Source: Acidobacteriota bacterium
Lineage (GTDB): Bacteria > Acidobacteriota > Vicinamibacteria > Vicinamibacterales > SCN-69-37
DNA length: 17,036 bases
Direction: 5' to 3'
Assembly (NCBI GenBank): GCA_016716905.1
Contig: JADJUS010000011.1
Coordinates: 1-17,036 of the forward strand
The translations under genes were made by a program, and so were the position numbers. Position 1 is the stretch's first letter; every line of letters begins with the position of its first letter. The notes under the pieces were generated by a model. The model ran no database searches, had not been told where the DNA came from, and saw only the letters and a program-made list of their open reading frames with translations. Of this stretch, positions 15,648 to 17,036 are shown in pieces.

Positions 15648-16670
15648 GTGCCCATCCTGCGCAAACCGTACCTGATATTCCTTGCCGACGTCACGCTAGC
15701 ATCCGACGCCAAGACGGGCTTTGGCCTGCGCGACTGGTGCGGTACAGACGTGATCGGCGAGTGTCGTCTGCCCCAGGGCACTGTATCGCTGGGCCTGCCG
15801 ATTCTGCGTCCACAGGAAGCAGCCCTGGCCGGCGCGGGGTCGCTGGTCATCGGCGTCGCAGTGGTTGGCGGACAATTGCCTCGCACGTGGCTGCCTCCGC
15901 TTGTGGAAGCGCTCGATCATGGCCTCGATGTGGTGAGCGGTATGCACACACGGCTGACGAGCTTCCCTGAACTGGTGGAGGCTGCCGCCCGGGGCGGCGG
16001 TCGCCTCGTTGACGTGCGCGCGACTGATCGCGTGCTGCCCACCGGCACCGGCATCAAACGCCCCGGCAAACGTGTGCTCACCGTCGGCACAGACTGCGCG
16101 CTGGGGAAAAAATACACCGCGCTCGCGTTAACGCGCGCGCTGCATGCAGCCGGCGCCAGGGCGACCTTCCGCGCGACGGGCCAAACGGGCATCATGATCG
16201 CCGGAGACGGCATCGCCGTGGACGCCGTCGTGGCAGACTTCGTGGCCGGCGCGGCGGAACTGCTCTCGCCTGCAAACGACCCCGATCACTGGGATGTGAT
16301 CGAGGGCCAGGGCGCACTTTTCCATCCGGCGTACGCCGGCGTGACACTCGGACTGATTCACGGTTCGCAGCCCGACGCGATCGTGCTATGTCACGACCCG
16401 TCACGACACCATCGAAGACTACCCACACGCATACCTCCCTCGTTGGGCGTCGCCATTGATCGGTACCTGGAAGCCGCGCGACTGACGAACCCCGACGTGC
16501 GCTGCGCCGGCATCGCGATCAACTCTTCGTCGCTCGACGAGCGTGAGTGGCTGGCGTACCAATCGAGACTGGCCGCGGAATTCGACCTTCCCATCTGCGA
16601 CCCCGTGCGCACCGGCGTTGACGCCATCGCGCAGCGACTCCTTCAACCGCGGCGGCCGGAATCTCAATGA
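15648..16670 (+). CDS. dgcN: DgcN, DUF1611-family P-loop N-acetyltransferase for D-glutamate
   Basis: A 340-residue protein from GTG 15648 matching the DUF1611/DgcN family along its length: an N-terminal domain with GLPIL and VIGVAVVGGQLP, then a P-loop domain with VGTDCALGKKYTA (146-158), FRATGQTGIMIAGDG (174-188), LSPANDPDHWDVIEGQG (206-222) and a DPVRTG end. DgcN is reported to N-acetylate D-glutamate, whose product DgcA then racemises to the L form. The dgcA start overlaps the stop by ATGA, supporting the assignment. Residues about 254-263 read HHRRLPTRIP, but the +1 frame there reads TIEDYPHAYLP, closer to the family. This suggests a compensated pair of indels near 16407 and 16437. Function is by family similarity; substrate scope could be wider. 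Confidence 0.85.
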   Translation: MPILRKPYLIFLADVTLASDAKTGFGLRDWCGTDVIGECRLPQGTVSLGLPILRPQEAALAGAGSLVIGVAVVGGQLPRTWLPPLVEALDHGLDVVSGMHTRLTSFPELVEAAARGGGRLVDVRATDRVLPTGTGIKRPGKRVLTVGTDCALGKKYTALALTRALHAAGARATFRATGQTGIMIAGDGIAVDAVVADFVAGAAELLSPANDPDHWDVIEGQGALFHPAYAGVTLGLIHGSQPDAIVLCHDPSRHHRRLPTRIPPSLGVAIDRYLEAARLTNPDVRCAGIAINSSSLDEREWLAYQSRLAAEFDLPICDPVRTGVDAIAQRLLQPRRPESQ

Positions 16671-17036
16671 CGTTGCACGTCGCGCTGGCGCTTGAACGCT
16701 GGCCGCTGCTCGAGCCGTTCGAGATTGCGCGCGAGACAATAGCCGACCTTCCGCTGCTCCACCTCACGCTCACGGATGCAGAAGGGCGACAGGGTCGAGC
16801 TGAAGCGGCCGGGGTGGACTACGAAGACGAAACACCGGAAGGCATGGCGAGGACCATCCGAGCGGTTGCGCCGGCCCTGCGTGCGGATCTCGATGGCGAC
16901 GCGCTGGCCGCGCTGCTGCCCTCCGGCGGAGCCCGCAATGCCGTCGACTGCGCACTCTGGGACCTGCGCGCCAAGCAGACAGGGGTTCGGGCCTGGGAGA
17001 TGGCGGGCTTGCCGCCGCTTCATCCCCTCACCACGG
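16667..17036 (+). CDS. dgcA: DgcA, enolase-superfamily N-acyl amino acid racemase / dipeptide epimerase-like; 3' end cut
   Basis: ATG 16667 overlaps the dgcN stop codon (ATGA), a sign of translational coupling. The visible 123 residues are the N-terminal capping domain of the enolase superfamily: MTLHVALALERWPLLEPF, then the GARNAVDCALWDLRAK segment that starts the barrel region in dipeptide epimerases and N-acyl amino acid racemases. The catalytic lysines and metal-binding acids lie beyond the right edge and cannot be checked. Next to dgcN, the best call is the racemase turning N-acetyl-D-glutamate into N-acetyl-L-glutamate. A muropeptide L-Ala-D/L-Glu epimerase is the main alternative, since the fold is the same. 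Confidence 0.83.
   Translation, partial: MTLHVALALERWPLLEPFEIARETIADLPLLHLTLTDAEGRQGRAEAAGVDYEDETPEGMARTIRAVAPALRADLDGDALAALLPSGGARNAVDCALWDLRAKQTGVRAWEMAGLPPLHPLTT

Noticed and set aside
1..17036. CRISPR array, tRNA/rRNA genes, insertion sequences, phage genes
   Set aside because: No regularly spaced repeats, cloverleaf-like segments, transposase motifs or terminal inverted repeats with target duplications were found.

Overview
The window is G+C-rich by eye and reads as a chromosomal fragment from an Acidobacteriota-type bacterium (inference). The best taxonomic clue is a tandem pair of roughly 800-residue MacB/FtsX-type permeases with no ATPase gene beside them. These are the 'acidobacterial duplicated orphan permease' (ADOP) family, which is greatly expanded in that phylum. 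A large secreted BNR-repeat/sortilin-like protein also fits.

Layout. 1-812: little that can be supported; a possible gene start runs off the left edge. 813-3810 (+): secreted BNR-repeat protein, broken by five single-base frame changes. 3820-6253 (-) and 6337-8751 (-): the two ADOP permeases; the first has one frame change. 8791-8825: a strong rho-independent terminator. 8844-14555 (-): four genes, read right to left, for a membrane-anchored FAD/NAD(P)H/[2Fe-2S] reductase, a five-helix b-type cytochrome-like membrane protein, a ten-haem DmsE/MtrA-type cytochrome c and an MtrB/PioB-type outer-membrane barrel. Divergent from them, 14792-15617 (+) is an FdnI-like membrane cytochrome b with one frame change. 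15648-16670 (+) is dgcN (DUF1611), and 16667 to the right edge (+) is the start of dgcA (enolase superfamily), overlapping dgcN by ATGA.

How they may work together. The decahaem cytochrome and barrel are the two core parts of a porin-cytochrome conduit, which carries electrons across the outer membrane. The reductase and the two b-type membrane proteins supply plausible inner-membrane electron entry points: NAD(P)H through the flavin/iron-sulfur protein, or the quinone pool through the FdnI-like protein. I see no outer-surface MtrC-type cytochrome. The combination is the most interesting system here; electron direction and acceptor are not decided by sequence. DgcN and DgcA form a separate D-glutamate-handling pair that goes through N-acetylated intermediates.

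Caution. At least ten single-base frame changes occur in five genes, each with well-conserved protein on both sides. Residual sequencing or assembly indels explain most of them better than gene decay. The exception worth testing is a C7 tract near the start of the decahaem cytochrome gene, which could be a slippage switch.
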